From JBBRDU01 sp038230335 (GTDB taxonomy: Bacteria; Verrucomicrobiota; Verrucomicrobiia; Chthoniobacterales; UBA10450), in the NCBI GenBank assembly GCA_038230335.1, contig JBBRNL010000002.1, positions 124,001-188,000 of the forward strand: 64,000 bases of DNA. Reading direction: 5' to 3'. Below the pieces are notes generated by a model. The model saw nothing but the letters and a program-made list of their open reading frames with translations. It had not been told where the DNA came from and did no database searches. The position numbers were made by a program, and so were the translations under genes. This document shows, piece by piece, positions 61,280 to 64,000 of the stretch (position 1 is the first letter of the stretch; each line of letters begins with the position of its first letter).

Positions 61280-61483
61280 CTAATCCAATCCCCGGGCAAA
61301 ACGAGCCTTCCACTTTTCAACCACGGGCCGAGAGCCAGCCTTTGATTGTTGCCCAGAGGACGAGGGGGGCAGGTCCGAATTGCGAAGAATGAGCAAGTGC
61401 CGATCGTCGGACAGATCCGACCGCACGTGGGATAGCCACGCTCCTAGCAGATCGACCTTCACCGGGATAGACTCTGTCATCAC
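61280..61483 (-). CDS. Doubtful small ORF
   Basis: A 67-residue frame (from ATG 61483; a second ATG follows at once) with an N-terminal half VKVDLLGAWLSHVRSDLSDD that looks protein-like and a charged C-terminus. No homologue is known to me, and no strong ribosome-binding site is visible. It could be a real small gene or chance. Confidence 0.3.
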   Translation of the reverse strand: MMTESIPVKVDLLGAWLSHVRSDLSDDRHLLILRNSDLPPSSSGQQSKAGSRPVVEKWKARFARGLD

Positions 61484-61570
61484 TATCTAAGAATCGTTTT
61501 AGGCGGACCTTCCGGCCCTCATTTTATGGTAATTAAGGAGCGGGAAGGACCCTCCCAGGGGGGCCTTCTA

Positions 61571-61598
61571 TTGACAGAGGAGGAGGCCTTGTTACTAT
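61571..61598 (+). promoter_or_regulatory. Candidate sigma-70-type promoter of hpnH
   Basis: TTGACA at 61571-61576 is an exact -35 match. TACTAT at 61593-61598, spaced 16 nt, matches the -10 consensus at 4 of 6 positions. The start of transcription would lie a few bases before the ATG at 61608, so the mRNA would be nearly leaderless. This is a weak inference. Confidence 0.3.
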
Positions 61599-61607
61599 CC
61601 TCGCTCC

Positions 61608-62897
61608 ATGAGATTCCCCCTCGCTCTTACCAGCAAGATCGCTGCGTACATCATCGGGCAGAAGCTCCGGCGGACGAAACGCTTCGCCACGGTTCTTCAG
61701 CTTGAGCCTTTGCATACCTGTAACCTGACCTGCACCGGGTGCGGGCGGATCCGGGAATATTCCACCTCGATCAAGGATCTCATGAGCCTGGAGGACTGCC
61801 TGGGCGCCGCGGAAGAATGCAACGCGCCCATGATCTCCATCTGCGGGGGCGAGCCGTTGATCTACCCGCAAATCGAAGCGCTGGTGAAAGGCGTGCTCGA
61901 GCAGGGTCGGATCGTTTATATCTGCACCAACGCCATGTTCATGCGCAAAAAGATGCGCGAATGGCTCTCCACCCAGCTGGCCAGCCGGGCCGGCTTTGTC
62001 GAAGAGAAAATCAAAGCGCTTCTGGCCGCCGGATTGATGAGCGAAAAGGATGCGGCTGAGCTTCGTAAAGGCCCGAAAGATCCGGCCAAGCCGACGATTG
62101 GCCCATCGAACTGGATGTACTGGAATGTGCATCTCGATGGATTGGAACGGACGCATGACCTCATCGTGGAGCGCGAAGGCGTATTCAAGGAATGCATTCT
62201 GGCCATTAAGATGGCCAAAATTCTGGGTTACCAGGTCGCGACCAACACGACTATTTATAAGGAGACCGACATGCAGGAAGTCGAGCAGATGTTCGATTAC
62301 CTGTCCGATCTCGGCGTCGACGGGCATACCATTTCTCCCGGCTACGAATACGACGCGGCCAAGAAGGACATGATTTCACGGCTCAACCTGAAGCCAGAGA
62401 ATTTTTTCCTCACTCGCGCCATGACGATTCAGAAATTTCAAAAGATCGAAGAGTGGATGAAGCGTTACACACTTTTCGGCACGCCGGTGTATTTTGAGTT
62501 CCTCGGCGGCAAACGCGATCTCACCTGCTCGGCCTGGGCCATTCCCACGCGCAACATTCGCGGTTGGAAAGGGCCCTGCTATCTCATGACCGACGGTCAC
62601 TATTCCAGCTATGCCGAAATGCTGGAGAAAGTGCAGTGGGACAATTATGGCGTGGTCGATGGGGTGGCGCGGGACAGCCGTTGTGAAAATTGCATGGTCC
62701 ATTGCGGGTACGAGCCCACGGCCAGTCTCGGACTGCAGGCGGAGCCCGGGGACACGTGGAAGACCATCAAATTCAATTTTGGAGCCAAGCCTCAGCCGAC
62801 CGGTTTGGGCAGCGAAACCGTTGCCTTCAACGGGGTGACTTCCGGCAATGGCCACCTCACGGGCAAGCAGGCCGAAGTGGCTGCCCAGGCTTCCTAG
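61608..62897 (+). CDS. hpnH: Adenosyl-hopene transferase HpnH (radical SAM)
   Basis: A 429-residue radical SAM enzyme that adds the adenosyl group to hopene (diploptene), the first step of C35 hopanoid side-chain synthesis. The [4Fe-4S] ligands are in CNLTCTGCG (Cys38, 42, 45). Next come MISICGGEPLIYPQI, YICTNAM, WNVHLDGLERTHD, GYQVATNTTIYKETD, and the C-terminal CENCMVHCGYEPTA. A charged helical segment (about residues 121-166, with KIKALLAAGLMSEKDAAELR) is inserted between YICTNAM and the VHLDG strand. This makes the protein longer than the usual 330-390. It is followed by shc. Confidence 0.93.
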   Translation: MRFPLALTSKIAAYIIGQKLRRTKRFATVLQLEPLHTCNLTCTGCGRIREYSTSIKDLMSLEDCLGAAEECNAPMISICGGEPLIYPQIEALVKGVLEQGRIVYICTNAMFMRKKMREWLSTQLASRAGFVEEKIKALLAAGLMSEKDAAELRKGPKDPAKPTIGPSNWMYWNVHLDGLERTHDLIVEREGVFKECILAIKMAKILGYQVATNTTIYKETDMQEVEQMFDYLSDLGVDGHTISPGYEYDAAKKDMISRLNLKPENFFLTRAMTIQKFQKIEEWMKRYTLFGTPVYFEFLGGKRDLTCSAWAIPTRNIRGWKGPCYLMTDGHYSSYAEMLEKVQWDNYGVVDGVARDSRCENCMVHCGYEPTASLGLQAEPGDTWKTIKFNFGAKPQPTGLGSETVAFNGVTSGNGHLTGKQAEVAAQAS

Positions 62898-62936
62898 TAT
62901 TGCCAGGCTGCGGGCCGGCAGTTATCACGTTTAACG

Positions 62937-64000
62937 ATGCCTCGCTCTTCTGACGTTATCGCCCTGCCGAGCGCGCGGTCCCATGCGGCCGACACGTTTA
63001 CGCAGGCTGACGCCCAGATTCTCCAAGCCATCGGCAGGGCACAGGAGAATTTGCTCCGCCAACAACATCCCGATGGTCATTGGTGCGGCGAATTGCTCGT
63101 CGATAGTACGCTCTGCTCCGATTTCGTTCTGTTCATGCATTGGATGGGCGAAGTGGATAGCTCGCTCCAGCAGCGCTGCGTCCGCCACATCCTGAAGCGG
63201 CAACTTTCCGACGGCGGGTGGAACATTTATTACGGCGGGCCCAGCGAAATCAACGCTTCGGTCAAAGCTTACTTTGCGCTCAAGCTGGCCGGTTGCTCAC
63301 CGGAAGCGCCCTTTATGTGTGAAGCGCGCGCCACCATCATGAGACTCGGTGGCATCCCCAAGATGAACACCTTCAGCAAGCTTTACCTTGCTCTGCTCGG
63401 GCAATTCCCCTGGAAATATTTGCCCACAATCCCGGTCGAGATGGTGCTCCTGCCAAGTTGGGCGCCGTTTCACATCCACAAGATGTCTTCCTGGAGTCGG
63501 GCCATGCTCGTGCCGCTGGCCATCATTAATCATTTTAAACCGAGCCGAATGTTGCCCGGCGACAAGCAGTTGCACGAGCTCTATCCGCTCGGTACTGAGC
63601 ACAAGGATTTCAGTCTGAGGCGCGACGAACGTTTCTTCACCTGGCGCAATTTTTTCCTGCGCGTTGACGAGTTTCTCAAGATTCTCCACCCGCTCCGATT
63701 TCGCCCCATGCGCCAGCGCGCCCTGGAGGATGCGGAACGATGGATGGTCGAACGCATCGGGGAAGGGAGCGACGGCCTCGCCACGGTCTTTCCCGCCATG
63801 CTCAACTGTTTGATCGCGCTGCGCGCCCTCGGTTACTCCAAAACCAACCCCGTTTACGAAAAGGCGGCAAAAGATTTCGTCGGGTTGTTTGTTGATGATC
63901 CGGAGGATTTCCGCATTCAACCTTGTCTATCGCCCGTGTGGGATACGGCGATCAATGTCATAGCGCTGGGCGAGTCCGGATTACCGCCGGAACATCCGGC
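62937..64000 (+). CDS. shc: Squalene-hopene cyclase, 3'-truncated by window edge
   Basis: The N-terminal 354 residues of a squalene-hopene cyclase, which cyclises squalene to hopene at the membrane. The start is ATG 62937. Visible family features are the QW-type repeat region (LLRQQHPDGHWCGELLVDST), SDGGWNIYYGGPSEINASVKAY (split at YGGPSE), MNTFSKLYLALLGQFPWKYLPTIPVE (split at QFPWKYL), and SPVWDTAINV near the edge. The catalytic DXDD motif lies further downstream, outside the window. The complete protein should be about 630-700 residues. With hpnH 39 nt upstream it forms a hopanoid pair. Confidence 0.93.
   Translation, partial: MPRSSDVIALPSARSHAADTFTQADAQILQAIGRAQENLLRQQHPDGHWCGELLVDSTLCSDFVLFMHWMGEVDSSLQQRCVRHILKRQLSDGGWNIYYGGPSEINASVKAYFALKLAGCSPEAPFMCEARATIMRLGGIPKMNTFSKLYLALLGQFPWKYLPTIPVEMVLLPSWAPFHIHKMSSWSRAMLVPLAIINHFKPSRMLPGDKQLHELYPLGTEHKDFSLRRDERFFTWRNFFLRVDEFLKILHPLRFRPMRQRALEDAERWMVERIGEGSDGLATVFPAMLNCLIALRALGYSKTNPVYEKAAKDFVGLFVDDPEDFRIQPCLSPVWDTAINVIALGESGLPPEHP

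Larger units (their letters stand above)
61178..61607. other. Gap of about 430 nt with only a doubtful small ORF
   Basis: Between the lipoprotein gene and hpnH there is no recognised gene. A 67-codon minus-strand ORF at 61280-61483 is possible but unsupported. The right part carries the candidate hpnH promoter. A GAAGGACCCTCCCAGGGGGG element lies at 61545-61564. Confidence 0.5.

Noticed and set aside
1..64000. CRISPR arrays, tRNA or rRNA genes
   Set aside because: No regularly spaced direct repeats and no tRNA or rRNA signatures could be recognised by eye; a tRNAscan/Infernal run would be decisive.

Overview
The window looks like a chromosomal segment of a Gram-negative soil or freshwater bacterium of the Verrucomicrobiota, probably a Chthoniobacterales or 'Ca. 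Udaeobacter'-type lineage. This placement is inference. It rests on the moderately high GC content, the hopanoid genes at the right edge, the mix of gene families (DCC plus lipase-maturation-factor fusion, DUF5996, many small Sec or lipoprotein genes), and families of short inverted repeats in the intergenic gaps. No rRNA, tRNA, CRISPR array, transposase, integrase or phage structural gene was recognised.

Layout. 1-3.8 kb: the 3' end of xth (exonuclease III), a DCC-LMF fusion, and three small envelope genes (DUF883/ElaB-like, holin-X/YqjE-like, DUF3618-like). 3.8-6.2 kb: two tandem PilT-type ATPases. 6.3-7.8 kb: an orphan Imm5-like immunity gene and an HNH endonuclease. 7.9-20.9 kb (minus strand): a complex I operon in the order nuoD, two small lipoproteins, a fused nuoEF, then nuoG-H-I-J-K-L-M-N. 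nuoA, nuoB and nuoC are absent here. 21-27.2 kb: a PEGA lipoprotein, fabD, an LmbE deacetylase, yqeY, ispD, and a large TPR / Rossmann-like / nucleotide-cyclase protein. 27.3-32 kb (minus): a GT9 heptosyltransferase with an apparent CTG start, a phosphoesterase, and the compact operon acyP-ABC ATPase-ABC permease-TPR protein. 32-33.8 kb (minus): three small exported proteins of unknown role. 33.9-36.8 kb: eno, ftsB-like and prfB with its programmed +1 frameshift. 36.9-39.7 kb (minus): cysE, a NifS-type cysteine desulfurase and a SprT-like protein. 39.9-42.9 kb: glgB and a type II pseudopilin. 43-46 kb (minus): an RsbW-like anti-sigma ATPase, ruvB and xseA. 46.1-50.4 kb: a secreted protein, a DUF5996-AraC pair and purH. 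50.5-59.5 kb (minus): a degenerate HtrA-like protease with a TonB C-terminal domain, membrane proteins, a sulfotransferase, a Tat-exported asparaginase-like enzyme, MtfA, an M28 peptidase and an M3 peptidase. 59.6-64 kb: MarC, a CoA-binding protein, a small lipoprotein, then hpnH and the first half of shc.

How the genes work together. Most are housekeeping functions: respiration, translation, DNA repair, cell-envelope lipids, cysteine and Fe-S supply, purine and isoprenoid synthesis. ispD (isoprenoid precursors) and shc/hpnH (hopanoids) belong to the same broader pathway. cysE and the desulfurase form a serine-to-cysteine-to-sulfur route. I found no clear new defence or mobile system. The most interesting items are the nuoEF fusion and the split complex I operon with embedded lipoproteins, the TPR-Rossmann-cyclase with a substituted catalytic residue, the degenerate HtrA-TonB fusion, the insertion in HpnH, and several dispersed palindromic repeat families.
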